The notes: a model not told the origin generated them from the sequence alone. DNA of 64,000 nucleotides from Saposhnikovia divaricata (GCA_036435485.1 CM071595.1:107934580-107998579), one strand, 5' to 3'. Positions 1-11,870 are shown, counted from the stretch's first letter. Translations and numbers: made by a program.

Positions 1-462
1 CCGAGGCAGATTATGCCATACTTTATCTACCTTACTGAGCTTTCGGTCACTGCTATTGTTTTATATATTATATAACAGCTAAGCGAGATGCCACGGATCA
101 GGCACACAGCCTGCAAGCAAGTGGGAAACGCAAGCCATTTTCATGAACAGTTTATGACAGTGATTCCCGAGGAAGTGAAGACCAGTTGAATCAGTCTGTA
201 ACTTTTGTTAGACCGTCTTATCTATAGACATGACTTATGTAAGACTGTATTCGGTTAAACATTTGGGTTGTAATAACTATATTTTACTCCGCAATTAATG
301 TAGTATGTCATTTCTGAGACTCTAACCTGTGTGAGTGTTTATACATTTATTGTGGGATCGTGAGCAGGTGGATTGTGTAAATTATGAGTAATACAGGTAC
401 AACGAGGAATAAACGGATCGTGGCTACCCTAGATCCCTGACCCCGGGTCTGGGGGTGTCACA
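1..462 (+). mobile_element. 3' end of a Tekay-type Ty3/gypsy LTR (copy A)
   Basis: The stretch ends in GGGGGTGTCACA at 462. This mirrors the start TGTAACACCCCC of the inverted LTR at 13403, and the two share the tail CCGGGTCTGGGGG-type sequence. Directly after it begins copia sequence that runs into a primer-binding site, so this LTR appears to be inserted in the 5' LTR of the copia element. Only its last 462 bases are in the window, so solo LTR and full element cannot be told apart. It carries the H3-like exon described at 88. Confidence 0.7.
79..189 (+). pseudogene. H3-tail-like ORF0 exon in LTR copy A
   Basis: A splice-acceptor-like ATATAACAG ends at 78, and an ATG follows at 88. The frame reads M-P-R-I-R-H-T-A-C-K-Q-V-G and continues to H-F-H-E-Q, then to a stop at 187-189. 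Its position (ATG about 375 bases before the LTR end) and context match the better preserved exon at 53525-53608, which reads M-V-R-T-I-Q-T-A-R-K and ends R-H-F-V-Q. The splice donor that follows in copy B (CAG then GTTGGT) is damaged here (CAG then TTTATG), so this copy is probably dead. Homology to copy B is seen in the sequence; any function is inferred. Confidence 0.5.
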
Positions 463-507
463 ATATTGCATTAATTCCCCCTTCTGTAATACTCAAGGAC
501 CAACAAC

Positions 508-519
508 TGGTATCAGAGC
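508..519 (+). other. Primer-binding site of copia element 1 (tRNA-iMet)
   Basis: TGGTATCAGAGC is the usual complement of the initiator methionine tRNA 3' end used by plant copia elements. It lies just after the LTR remnant ending CCAACA and 29 bases before the gag ATG at 548. Confidence 0.9.
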
Positions 520-547
520 ACACAGATTGACATACTAATCTGAGATC

Positions 548-1859
548 ATGGCAACGAGTATACACAAGTCAAGTGGTATCAACATTCCAACTTTTGATAA
601 AGAGAACTACAATATATGGAAAAGAAAGATTTGGTTGTTTATCAAAGCTGCGAATCCACTATATATAGTGATCCTCGAGAATGGCCCCTTTGTTCCTCAA
701 AAGAAAGTACTACCCTCCATAGTAGGAGATATTGTTATTCCAGCACACTGGGTTGCTAAGAGAGTCTCAGAATATACTGATTCTAAGAAAGAAAGGGTAG
801 CTCTAGATGACTACCTACAACTCATCTTGCTTGACTCTCTCACCTATCATTGGATTCTTATCAGCCAAGGAAATATGGAACAAGATCAAACTGCTGTGTG
901 AAGGAAGTGAAGAGGTCAGAGAAAATCAAAGGCAGATTCTTGTATCTCAATATGAAGCCTTCATGGTTAAACCTGGTGAAGAGATAACACACATGTTTGA
1001 GGGATTCAGCAAGCTTCTGTCTGAGCTACAAATCCATAGAAAATTCTATGAGAAGAAGGAGATCAATGTAAAGTTCTTGCTCACTCTTCCTGAGCATCTT
1101 AAGCATAGAGTGACAGCCATCAAGGAAGGAAGGAACTTGAACAATGTTTCTCTTGAAACACTCTTTGGTATGCTCAAGTCCTATGAACTTGAACTCTTTC
1201 AAAAGAGAGTTATTCAAAGTGGAACTAAAGGGAAGATGACAAACATGTTTGGTGCTCTTGTTGAATAAGAACCACACATCTCTCAACCAAATGTACCATC
1301 ACAAGGTTCTCAACAAACACAAGTGCCATCTCCTAATATTGAAGAGGTGTTGGATGATGAGGAGAAGGTGGTTCTGCAACTTAAGGATGTTGAAGATGAA
1401 GACTTCTATACAATGGAAGAGATAGAAGGCATGGATAATCCAACCATGGCTTATATGGATAAGAAATTTAAGAACATAAGGTTCAGAAGAGAAAAGCCAT
1501 ACAAGTCATAGGGTCAAACATCCAAGTTCAACAAGGGAAGCATATCAAAGGCTGATGGTTATGCTACAAGAAGAGGATACAAAACTGGAATGGTGGCTAG
1601 GTCAAAGTTTAGATGCTACAACTGCAATGAGCTTGGTCATTTTGCTACAGAGTGCAGAAGGCCAAAGCAAAATCAGAAAATGGACAAAGGGTCAGGGAGT
1701 CAGTTCAAGAGAAGTCAAGAAATAGCCTATGTAGCTGAAGGTAAATGTTAGGATGAGTCTGATGATGAAGAAGAGGAGGAGTATGTGAACTTAGCCCTCA
1801 TGGCTAGATCAGATGATGAAGCATCAAGATCTTCAAGTCTGGGCAAGAATAAGAAATAG
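548..1859 (+). pseudogene. Copia element 1 gag (broken)
   Basis: The start ATG at 548 follows the primer-binding site and begins a copia-type capsid N-terminus with the pattern F-x-x-x-N-Y-x-x-W-K. A frameshift near 840 moves the reading to the frame used up to 2477. Within that frame stops lie at 1266, 1509, 1749 and 1857. A CCHC zinc knuckle (C-Y-N-C, then G-H, then C) is at 1614-1655 and is intact; it would bind element RNA. An acidic linker follows the knuckle. The product would be the nucleocapsid and capsid of the element, but this copy cannot make a full protein. Confidence 0.8.
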
Positions 1860-3130
1860 GTCATGTGGATCATTGATAGTGGATGCTCCAGGCATATGAC
1901 AGGTGATAAAGCCTTGCTATCACATTATGTTGAAAAAGATGGCCCAATCATAACCTTTGGAGACAACAGTAAGGGTTACACTGTGGGAGATGGCTGTTTG
2001 GAAATTGGAAATGTTATCATTGATGATATTGCTCTGGTGGATGGATTAAAGCACAATCTACTCAGTGTCAGCAAATTTAGTGACAGAGGATTTAAAGTTG
2101 ATTTTGATATGATGGTTTGCATTATCTATCACAAGAAGGATGGAAGCCTTTCTCTTAAAGGAGTTAGGAAAGGAAACTTGTTTGTTGTTGATTTGAATTC
2201 TACAAAGAAAGACAAGGTCTACTGTTTCTACAGTAAAGCAACAGTTGGTGACAGCATGCTTTGGCACACGAAACTCTCTTACCTCAACTTTAAAACCATG
2301 AATATGCTGATGAAGAAAGAACTTGTGAGAGGACTGCCTCAACAGGAATTCTGTCAAGAAGGACTGTGTGAGGATTATCAAATGGGTAGACTGAAAAAAG
2401 TTGTGCACAAGTCAAAGCAATTGAACACCAACACTGAATCACTCAAATTAATTCACATGGATCTTTTGATCCAGTAAATGTCCCATCTCTAGCCAAAAAG
2501 AGATATGCATTAGTGATGATGGATGACTACTCTAGGTATACTTGGGTAAATTTCCTAGAATCAAAAGTTAAAGTAGCTCAAGAGATCATTGATCACATTA
2601 GAGTTCTTGATAGGACTCCAAATGCCAAGGTTCAAATTTTGAGAAGTGACAATGGTACTGAGTTCAAAAATGCAACATTGTGGAATTTCTGCAAAGATTT
2701 AAGCATTGTATAACAAATCTCTACTGCAAGAACACCACAACAAAATGGAGTTGTAGAAAGGAAGAACAGAACCCTCATTGAAGCTGCTAGAACTATTTTA
2801 AATGATGCAAAGTTACCAACATATTTCTGGGCAGAAGCAATTAACACAGCTTCATACATACAAAATAGAACCTTAATCAACAAGACTCATGGGAATACTC
2901 CTTACTACCTACTGATAGGAAAGAAACCCACTGTCTTATATTTTCATGTATTTGGAAGTAAGTGTTTCATGATGAAGGACAACTATGAAAGGAAAGGAAA
3001 GTTTGATGCTAAATCTTATGAAGGCATTTTCATGGGATATGGATTAGAAAGGATAGCCTATAGGGTCTATGTCATAGATCACAAAATCATTGAAGAAAGT
3101 GTGAATGTCACATTTGATGAAACCTAGTTT
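1860..3130 (+). pseudogene. Copia element 1 protease and integrase (broken)
   Basis: The aspartic protease active site reads W-I-I-D-S-G-C-S-R-H-M-T-G from 1866. The integrase zinc-binding region starts at L-W-H-T-K-L-S-Y-L-N (about 2260), where the second histidine expected in this motif is a tyrosine. A frameshift lies near 2470 and an in-frame stop at 2711. The three catalytic acidic residues are still visible: D in H-M-D-L, D in R-S-D-N-G-T-E-F and E in V-V-E-R-K-N-R-T. A stop follows the C-terminal part near 3125. The copy is defective. Confidence 0.8.
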
Positions 3131-3459
3131 CCAGGCCTGCATGAAGATGGCCAAATGGAACCTCTAAGATTTGAAAATCGAGGATATTTGGAAGAAGAAG
3201 AATTTGTTACTGATGAACCCATTTGTACTCAAACTGTTGAGTTTGAGAGAGTTCCTGTCAACATAATGTTACTCAAACTCCAGCCCAGTCACAAACAATC
3301 TCAATCAATCATCAAAATGATGGTGACTCTGGAGATGTTGAAGAACATGGAGAAGACAACGGCACTGGTGAAGAATCAATTCCTCAAATTGGAGCTAATC
3401 AAACAAGTCAAGATAGAAACTTACCCAAGTCTACAAAATGGAATAAGGATCATACCATC

Positions 3460-5075
3460 GATCTAATCATTGGTAATCCTACCTCTAGGGTAAGGATTAG
3501 AAGGAATGTATCTCCTGACAGCATGCTTTCATGCTTTCTATCCAAAATTGAACCAAAGACAGTTGATGAAGCATTGTTGGATTCAGACCGGGTGATAGTC
3601 ATGCAAGAAGAGCTCAACCAGTTTGAAAGAAATAATGTTTGAGAGCTGGTTCCAAGACCAAAAGGGAAATCAGTTGTTGATACAAAGTGGGTATTCAGAA
3701 ACAAATTGGATGAAGGTGGAAATATGACTAGAAACAAAGCAAGGCTGGTAGCTAAAGTGTACTGTCAACAGGAAGGGATAGATTATGTTGAAACATTTGC
3801 ACCTGTTGCCAGACTTGAAGCTATAAGGATTTTTCTGGCCTATGCAGCACACTGTAATTTCAAGGTGTTCCAATTGGATGTCAAGAGTGCCTTTCTCAAT
3901 GGAAAGTTGGAAAATAAGTGTATGTTGAATAGCCACCCGGATTTGAAGATGCTGAATTGTATGACTTTGTCTACAAACTGTTCAAAGCATTGTACGGATT
4001 GAAGCAAGCTCCAAGAGCTTGGTATAAAACACTCTCTACCTTTCTAATAGAGAATCAATTTAAAAGAGGTGTTGTAGACAAGACACTATTCTACAAACAT
4101 CATGGCAAGGACATCATTCTGGTTCAAATCTATGTTGGTGACATAATCTTTCGTTCTACAAATGAAAAGTTATGTGAAAAGATTTCATCTCTGATGAGAA
4201 ATAAATATGAGATGAGTATGATGGGAGAACTGTCATTCTTCCTTGGTCTACAAATTCATCAAAAGGATGATGGAATCTTTATATGTCAAGCTAAATATAT
4301 CAAGGAACTGCTTAAGAAGTTCAATTTAGAAGATGCATCACCTGCTAAGACTCCTATCTCTACAGCAACCAAACTAGATCTAGATCCTAAAGGGAAGAAA
4401 GTGGACTCTAGTATTTACAGAGGCATGGTTGGATCTTTGCTATACTTAACTGCTAGCAGGCCAGACATACTATTTGCTACATGTCTCTGTGCAAGATTTC
4501 AAGCTGATCCAAAAGAGTCACATTTGATTGCTGTGAAAAGAATCTTTAGATATCTAAAAGGCACTCCAACTCTAGCCCTTTGGTATCCTAAAGACACTGG
4601 ATTTGATTTGGTTGGATATTCTGATTCAGACTATGCTGGATGCAAGATTGACAAAGAGTACAATCGGTAGTTATCAATTCCATGGTGGAAGATTGGTGTC
4701 ATGGTTTAGCAAGAAACAGCATTCTATATCTACATTAGCTGTAGAAGCTGAATACATTGCAGCAGGAAGTTTCTGTGCTCAAATTCTATGGATGAAGAAT
4801 CAACTGCTGGATTATGGCTTAGATTTATCCAATATTGCTATCTACTATGATAAGACTAGTGCCATTGCCATCTCAGACAACCCTGTTCAACATTCAAGGA
4901 CAAAGCTTATTGATATCAGACATCACCTCATAAGGGAGCATGTTGAAAAGGAAACTGTGAAGCTATTCTATATCCCCACAGAAAAGCAACTGCAGACATT
5001 TTCACAAAGCCATTGGATGAAGCAACCTTCAATAGGTTGGTAAGTGAGTTGGGAATGCTAAATCTGGTATGTTAA
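3460..5075 (+). pseudogene. Copia element 1 reverse transcriptase and RNase H (broken)
   Basis: RT begins near 3460. A W-to-stop change (TGA) is at 3640 in the context N-N-V-*-E-L-V-P-R-P. Frameshifts lie near 3930, 4665 and 5000. The catalytic YVDD box reads Y-V-G-D (4131-4142), so one of the two catalytic aspartates is lost, on top of the truncations. RNase H follows with S-D-S-D-Y-A-G and the A-V-E-A-E-Y motif. The ORF ends with a typical S-E-L-G-M-L tail, stop at 5073-5075. The organisation is ordinary for plant copia pol. Confidence 0.8.
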
Positions 5076-5484
5076 TTTGCTAATTCTATATTATCAACTT
5101 GCTTTGCAGCTTGTGACAGTATCTTTTAAGTTGTTGTCATGAGAGGTTACTGTCTACTTGTTTGCTATTTACTATGACAGCATGTTTACCATGTTATGAT
5201 TATTTAAACAACATGCATGTCTTAAGTATCTTCAATCAAACTTTATGTGATAGTAATTTAATTACACTTCTAGTTTTGTGAAGTGATTATTCAAAGGAAT
5301 CGTGCGTATTGGTCATATTTGCTTAATTTGTTGGGTTAATGTGTAACACGTCTCTCAATTATATTTTGTGGTAGTTGTATGAGTATTCCAAACTGTTGAC
5401 CATTAGTCTTACCCCTCCACAAGTTTGCCTATAAAATGAACCTTAGGCCATAATAGTTTATCATTCATAAAAAGGGTTGATAAA

Positions 5485-5709
5485 ATGGAAAACAAGGTAG
5501 GAATCGAATACAGGTCTAAAATATGGTGTGAGCCATCCTAGCATGAGGAAATCGAACATCTATTCGATAAATTGGAGGAGATCCTCGAAGAGGAAGAAGA
5601 AAAAGAGAAAGAAATTGCAGCAAAAGAAGAAGCAAAATGGAAGCAGCAGGATGAAGAGCTTCAGAAGCTTCTCAAAACTAAAGGGCGTTCATGTGTTCTT
5701 TCTTGTTGA
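5485..5709 (+). pseudogene. Small acidic coiled-coil ORF between pol and third ORF (one stop)
   Basis: From the ATG at 5485 a 74-codon frame runs to TGA at 5707-5709, with one internal TAG at 5539-5541. After that stop the frame encodes an uninterrupted Glu/Lys-rich helix (runs such as L-E-E-I-L-E-E-E-E-E-K-E-K-E) with leucine spacing that suggests a coiled coil. It resembles no family I recognise. It lies in the spacer of the SIRE-like element, 400 bases after pol and 650 before the third ORF. It may be a small element gene or a detached exon; its composition alone could keep a frame open by chance. Confidence 0.35.
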
Positions 5710-5935
5710 TTTATTGATATTATTAATAAAACTCATGTATCTGATTCATGTGTTCTTTACTTGGCTGTGTGTTATATTTATTGACTGATCATATTACTAT
5801 GCAAATGAACAAATCCATGATTAGAATGAATATACATTATTTGGTAATTCTTTAAATAAGTACATTAATGAAAGGTCCTATTCAATTCTCGACAGATAGT
5901 TTCTCCACCCAAGTTATTGTCATCAAGAAAAGTAA
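5710..5935 (+). other. Spacer of copia element 1, nothing recognised
   Basis: This AT-rich sequence between the small ORF and the TGACAG cluster holds no open frame and no repeat that I can see. The spacer from 5076 to 5484 is similar, apart from two isolated TGACAG sites at 5114 and 5175. Confidence 0.5.
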
Positions 5936-6130
5936 CTGTCACTGTATGTCTTGACAGTTGATTTCTTGACAGCAAGGAAAAACTTTCTTTCATAAGAATT
6001 CAAAAGATACTGTCATTAAGGTACTTAATGATGACAGTGTGTTTTTTGCCACAATGTTACTGTCAAGCAAAACCTACTATCATCACTCAAAAGTTACCGA
6101 CGATTTGTTCTAGCACACAGTTTACTGTCA
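5936..6130. promoter_or_regulatory. Cluster of seven TGACAG/CTGTCA sites
   Basis: Sites start at 5936, 5952, 5967, 6010, 6032, 6060 and 6125, and two more lie upstream at 5114 and 5175. About 0.1 such hexamer would be expected by chance in 195 bases. TGACAG is the core recognised by plant TALE homeodomain proteins (KNOX/BELL). Two sites form an imperfect palindrome around 6009-6038. The cluster precedes a hairpin, a G-box and a TATA box ahead of the third ORF, so a promoter role is inferred. Confidence 0.45.
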
Positions 6131-6174
6131 AAGATTAGTGGATCGTTACAAATGGTATTTTTAATCACCCCCAC

Positions 6175-6239
6175 GGAAAAGTAACTTCCCACGACACCAC
6201 GTGACTGTCTTATCGGTTAAGACACGAAGTTACTTTTCC
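6175..6239. promoter_or_regulatory. 14-bp perfect inverted repeat with a G-box in its loop
   Basis: GGAAAAGTAACTTC at 6175-6188 is exactly complementary to GAAGTTACTTTTCC at 6226-6239. The 37-base loop contains the G-box CACGTG at 6198-6203 (bZIP/bHLH core). It lies 29 bases before a TATA box, as expected of a proximal promoter. Confidence 0.5.
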
Positions 6240-6267
6240 TTTTTTAGTAAAAAGTTTGATATTCTCA

Positions 6268-6273
6268 TATAAG
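6268..6273 (+). promoter_or_regulatory. TATA box for the third ORF of copia element 1
   Basis: TATAAG (context TCATATAAGCC) lies 91 bases before the ATG at 6359. The bases between form a CA- and A-rich, G-poor stretch typical of a plant 5' UTR, and the ATG context AAAATGGC is favourable. This suggests the downstream ORF is, or was, made from its own transcript. Confidence 0.45.
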
Positions 6274-6358
6274 CCACAAAAAATCAAACAAACACAAAAA
6301 TCTCTACTAAACTCTTCTACACAAAAAGTTAAACTCTCTCCAAACCTAAAAAGCAAAA

Positions 6359-9300
6359 ATGGCACCCAAACAATCATCTTCTCAAACTAACTTTGTTGGC
6401 ATCTACTCTGCTAGTGATTCTGGTGAAGGCTTCAAGGGGCTTATCTCCTTTATGAACAAGTCCTATCTAGGCCATGCCATAACCTCATCTCCCTCTTTAG
6501 ACCTAGACAGACTTGACAAATTCTGGCACACAGCCTCTGTTCAAGGAAATGCTGGTAGTGAATCCATAAGCTTCAAAATCAACAACACTACCTACACTCT
6601 CATTATCAAAGGTATCAATGAAGCCCTAGGAACTGGGCTACAGAAGGATGAATCTTACCTGGAGCTAGAAAATGATGAAACTCTGAAAAAGTTCTTCTTG
6701 AAAATTAGGTATTCAGGCCCTATTATTGAAGAAGACACCACAAATTGGTACCCATCTGGTGAAATGGATAGGAAATACTTGAGGAAGTAATGGAGCATGA
6801 TCTTTGATGCTATGGTGAAGGTTTTCTTAACAAAGTCCACATGATGGAATGGCATTCCCACCTATATCAAGAAACTCACTCACTCTCATGTCCATGGTTA
6901 AAAAGTGGATCTAGAAAATCTGATTATGGCATAACTCAAATGTGCCCTAGGTAAGAAGGTATGTGTCTATCCTCGCTTTCTTCTATTTTGTATTAATTCT
7001 CTATGTGGAATTGCTGAAGATGCCCCTCTCACAAAGGAGTGCAATTTTTTGAAAAAGAACACACACAACTCTAAATTCAAAAAACTTGAATGCACATATT
7101 CCACTCAGTTTCATACAACATATGGTTAATCAAGTGTCCAACCTTGATTTTCCATTGCCCACTGGGTATGATACATTCTCTCTTCAGAATGAAACTGAAT
7201 TAGACCAAAATTCAGTTAACCCGCATTCTACACCATACACTCAGCCTAGGTACTCTAGACTACCTAAAGCCCAGAAAGTAGTCATACAATAATCCAAGAA
7301 AAGACCATTAGAAACTGGTGTTGGTGGTAGTACTGATAGTATTGAGGGAGAAACTACACCTAGTGCAGCAAATAAGGATGATAGCTAAAGTGAACCCACA
7401 GTGGTTCCTCTTAAGCCTAAGAACAAAAGAGCTAAGAGGGCCAAAATCACTGTCAGCCACCCTACAGTCTCACAAAAGGCTGTGGAGGATGAAAGGGCAA
7501 CAAACACATCCCTAGATGTTCCTTCTCAATAAGGGGCATCTATTGAAACTGGCCTGTCTCCCAAGGCATCATGTAAAGAGTCTGTACAACCTCATGAATC
7601 TACTCATGAGGAACCTTCACTTGCAGAAACACATATGGAGTTAGGGTACAGTGAGGTTGAAACTTCTACTATTGATGTTCCACACATTAACCCTATGGAA
7701 CAGTCAAAATTCTCTTCTACACCGTCACCTTCTTACTTCTCTATTCCATCAATTGCTTCTTCTTCACAACCTAGAGAGGGGGACAGTACCAACCCTTCAG
7801 GTTTTGATCATCCATCTCCTATCTTGGATGAGCCCCCATCAAGTGGTCCACAAGAACCCATTGCTCAAAGTGTAATGGATACCACCCTTCACAGAGCTAG
7901 AACAAGGTGGATATCTGCAAGAAATTGAAACAACCAATACCTTGTTTGAACTCCATCAAGCAACTGATCCTAGGGAAGTTGCAGTCACAGCCTCAGTTAT
8001 TGTCAAGGACACAACCAAAGTTACTATCACCCCACCTGTTGATAGTAACATTTTGGATAAGGATGTTGTCACCTCCACACAGCCTGCTCAAGAAAGAGTA
8101 CTTGTTGAAGATGCCTCTGATGATGATATGCCTATCTCTCATATCTTCAAGGCACCCTCTGAACTTTTACTTCTTCTACTGAAATGCATGTAAGTACTGT
8201 TCATACCCATGCATCTAGGATGAGTGAGGGAGAGAAAAAGTAAAGAGAGATAAAAGAAAAGAGAGGTGAGTTACAAAATGAGAGACAACTAAATGAACTG
8301 ACAAAAGGAGAGGAACTTGAGCATGTCCAGAGTGAAATTGAGAGAATCCCATCAATTCAGGCATTAGCCCTTGAGAGCTCAACTGTGAGGAGTGATGAGA
8401 TCACTTAGAAAAACAATAAGAGTGTGAGAAACCCCTCAACCTCCATGCCCCACTCTTTTCCTTCACCTCCGAGAAGGCTAAGAACTGGTGGTCCTTCTAA
8501 ACAAGCTGATTCAAGGTTGAAATCCCTTGAGGACAGATGTGTCTCTATGGAAGCTAAACTTGACAACTTGTCAGATGTGGTGGTAGCTGGTTTTGCTGAT
8601 ATTAAACAAGCCTTGCTATCATTTTCTGTTACTCTTAGTGCTATCAACTTAACTAAGGGGGATAAAGTGATAGATCAGAATATCTCACAGTAATTAGACA
8701 AGGAGAAACATGGTGGAGCTACAAGCAAGGGGGAGTCTGAGAGAAAGGGGGAGAAAAATGAAGCTGAAGCTGCAAGTAAGGGGGAGCAAATTGCATAAGA
8801 AGAAGAAACAAATTTTGGTACAAAATTGAAAGCCAGTGGAGCTAGTAATATAGTTGAACAAGAAATTGATGGTGAGCAAGTGTTGATGTCTAAGGAGGTA
8901 CTGGAAGAAATGCAAAAAACTCAAAAATCCAAAAGACCAATACTGCCTCATGTGCAAATTAGAGAGCCAAATCCTGAAACTAAGGAAACTGCATTACAAA
9001 GATTGTGGAGAGAACAGAAGGAACAGAACACGCTGGGAAATGCAAATAGAAGATGCCTGAATATGTTACATCAAGCCTTTTATGGTGTGAAGGAACTGAG
9101 CTCAGCCAGGAAGAAGCAGAAACAATAATGGTAGACTACATGGAGAGGCTTTACACAATAAAGATGAAGAATTCAGTAGACTGATTGAAAAAGTCACTAG
9201 AGAATCAGGTGGAGTCTTATCAAAACTTCCAACACTACTGAAAAGTAGAATTACAAATGTCTCTATGAAGGTTAATGAGGAGAAAAGATGGGCCATTGAT

Positions 9301-9747
9301 GTGTACTTGAACATAAGACACACAATGTTCATCACTATGCAGCTATTGTAAAGTCTCTCAACTAGAATTCTGAACATTCTGGCATCCAAAGTAAAATCCA
9401 ACTCTACAACCTTCAATGAAATTCTGCTGATGCAGATTCAGAGGTTGATTTCAGAAAAACTCCCATAAATTAGCTTGGATCCATTATATATCTTCTACAA
9501 AGCATTCACCATGTGAGCTCCTAAAAAAATTGGATATCCGGATCTAAGTGGCCCAACAAAAAATGCTAAACAAATTGATCATGGTGGTGCTAAAACAGAT
9601 CCTCAACTCCAAGGCAAGCAAGGAAAGGGTTAAGTTGTAAAGGTAATTCACAATCTATTGGCAAGGAGAGATAAGGATCTTAGCTCAAAACTAAAGGAGT
9701 TGATTGCTGAAGCTAATGCCAGTAGGGGTGTGATAGAGTACACATGA
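6359..9747 (+). pseudogene. Third ORF (env-position) of copia element 1, heavily broken
   Basis: The intact first part is 143 codons (6359-6790). It has the pattern F-M-N-K-S-Y-L-G-H-A and K-F-W-H-T-A, as in the extra ORF found downstream of pol in many SIRE-type plant elements. After a stop at 6788 the frame can be followed in pieces: 7086-7292, 7635-7928, 7942-8193, 8424-8693 (a coiled-coil segment with heptad leucines) and 8826-9128. It continues to R-G-V-I-E-Y-T-stop near 9745. The middle is Ser/Thr/Pro-rich and acidic. No signal peptide or clear membrane segment is visible, so an envelope function is not supported. The product and role are unknown. Confidence 0.55.
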
Positions 9748-10763
9748 TTTTATTCCTCATATTAATTCTATTTTGCATTTAATTGGATTTTATTAAATAA
9801 ATTTTAATGTTTTATTGTAGGAAGCAATAAATCCTAAACTTTGATGGACTGGAGAATAAAGAGCTGAATTTGGAGATTTATTAGAGGAAATTCGGATTTG
9901 TTGGGCAGCACGCGCGATCTTCACTATTTGGGCCATATATTGAGTTCTACAAGTCCGTTTTAGACGATTTAACAGCCCACGCGAAGATAACATAATTCTC
10001 TTTAATTATAAAGTGGTCCAAGTATCAAATTATAACTGGAATAGGCCAGAAGTACTGAAGAAAACTCAGCTAAGAATTTTCCTTGCAAAATAGAATCAAT
10101 TTAGGAAACAGATTTGTTTTTTTTCTAATAGCATTAAAATACTTTTATTAGAGATATATAGATATATCAAATATTATTATTAGGTATTACGAACATTCCT
10201 AGTAGAGGAGAGAAGATAGGCTATGCTCAAGAGGGAAAAAGCTTGGGTAGAAGAGATTGCTGCGAATATAAATTTATCTTTTCTCCTTATTCTTCCTCAA
10301 TGTTTACATAATCTTGTGTATTGGTTTCTTTTGAGATGATGAATTAATTTTCTCTCTAGGCCTTTAATGGATTCTTTTGTTATTATATAAGTTGTATTCT
10401 ATTTTCTATTTTTGTGGTCGTATTAATTGTTTATATTGATTTGTGTTTGATGCTTCTCAAAGATTGATCATCCTTGAGATTGAATCAGTAATTTAGGTGG
10501 ACTTGGAAGAGAAAACCTAAGTTAAGACCCAATCAATATAATCTAGGATTAATATTTATATTAATTTGTGGTTAGGATAGGAATATACCTAAACACCCTA
10601 GGTAGTCCAATTAAGGCGAAACTTAATGCTGTTTATGTATTTAAATTCTACATAGGAATATGGGAGTTAATGCATAAATTAGAGTCACTTGAGATTCGGA
10701 AGGTCCTTGTGGGTACTTTATAGCCTTATACTAGCAATTAGACCACGAGAATAGAGGTTAAGG
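9745..10763 (+). repeat. Athila left LTR, first part
   Basis: This matches, inverted, 28350 down to about 27380; for example the same 66-codon chance frame occurs at 9793-9993 (minus) and 28096-28296 (plus). It is interrupted at 10763 by copia element 2. With the remainder at 23481-23738 the LTR adds up to about 1.28 kb, the same as the inverted copy. Confidence 0.8.
10667..10763 (+). repeat. 97-bp duplication, left copy, flanking copia element 2
   Basis: The Athila LTR bases TTAATGCATAAATTAG to GAGGTTAAGG occur here just before the copia 5' LTR, and again at 23384-23480 just after the copia 3' LTR. I count about three mismatches. Copia integration normally duplicates 5 bp. Confidence 0.85.
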
Positions 10764-11868
10764 GTTGGTGTATACTGAAAATATTTATTTAAAGTATATA
10801 CATTTATTTCTGGCCCAGTTTTATTGAGAATCATTTAAATGTTTACGTGCTGTCTAATATTATATATTGTGGACAATCTAGTATCAAATGGGATACAGAA
10901 TACTAGATTGTTAAATACGGTTTATATAATATAATAAGGTTCACAGCACAGGTGGTATTGGACAATCCACTGGTATGGCTGTAGAATTATTTAGAATAGT
11001 TTATATTGACTATTAAATAATACTAGTATACTTTGTGTATATTGAACATGATCAAATTTAGAATTGTTCCCTTATACTGATTAAGAAGGTGAACTAAGAT
11101 TCTATGTTATTATTAATGCTTAGGTTCTTAATCCAGATATAGTAATTGACACGTGTATATTATTTACATGCTTTGATTTATATATGAAATAATTCTTTTG
11201 ATTTATTTCATTATATTTTGGGTGATGGAATAATATATATGGTGGATATTATTTATTGAAGGAATCCATGTCCTGATAATATTCGGGTTAATGATGTCCC
11301 CTTGAAAGCTCAAAAAGATTTAATTATGTGAAACCCTGCAGGTGGATTTATTCCGGCATAATTAAATAAAGGTTGAGTGGATGATCAAGGATAAAAGATA
11401 TTAATTAAATGAATTATCAGTAATTTATTTAATTAATGGACATGCGATATTTTAAACATGGGGAATTTAATAAGCAAATAATATTGGAACCGAATTAATT
11501 AATTAAATTACGGTATTGGGAAAGGTAGTGCAAATATTAATTCTTTAGTGGATTGAATTAATATTTAATTACATTGGGCTATGCCCAAGATGTAATTAGA
11601 AGGCCCAACCTAATTGTCCATGATCCCTATTGTAGCCCTGTATATATTCTTATTCTCTTCTTGCTAGGGTTGGTCGAAAAAATTTTGTAGCCACCCAGGA
11701 GCAAGAAGAGAGGTTAACTTGAGAAGACGAAGGCCACACTTCGCTCAAGGGAATTTGGGAATACAATAGAAGAGCGTGGAATCAACCGTTAACAAGGTGA
11801 CTTTTCTATTCGTACTCGTTAATTTATTTTATCAAAAATCGCAGTGCCAAGATCTGATTGTCCCAACA
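10764..11868 (+). repeat. 5' LTR of copia element 2
   Basis: It matches 22294-23381 almost base for base. The first T of TGTTGG is missing at the left junction. It holds an extra 18 bases (GGTATTGGACAATCCACT region near 10958) that the 3' LTR lacks, with GGTAT as a short direct repeat at the site. It ends in CCAACA. Confidence 0.9.
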
Positions 11869-11870
11869 AT

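Larger units (their letters stand above)
463..9744 (+). mobile_element. SIRE-like Ty1/copia retrotransposon, decayed, 3' end missing
   Basis: In order: the last bases of a 5' LTR, a tRNA-iMet primer-binding site at 508, decayed gag, protease, integrase, RT and RNase H to 5075, a 1.3-kb spacer, and a decayed third ORF in the env position (6359 to about 9747). The protease motif DSGCSRHMTG, the order protease-integrase-RT-RNase H and the extra downstream ORF fit the SIRE/Maximus lineage. The third ORF runs straight into Athila LTR sequence near 9745, and no polypurine tract or 3' LTR of this element was found on the far side. The element is old: many stops and frameshifts. Confidence 0.8.

Noticed and set aside
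508..519. tRNA gene fragment
   Set aside because: It is the primer-binding complement of a tRNA 3' end, only 12 bases long; no tRNA genes were recognised in the window.
6359..9747. Retroviral envelope gene
   Set aside because: Despite the env position, there is no signal peptide, clear membrane segment or fusion-like motif in the readable parts.
9793..9993. 66-codon ORF shared with 28096-28296
   Set aside because: It is shared only because both are copies of the Athila LTR in opposite orientation; no protein features.
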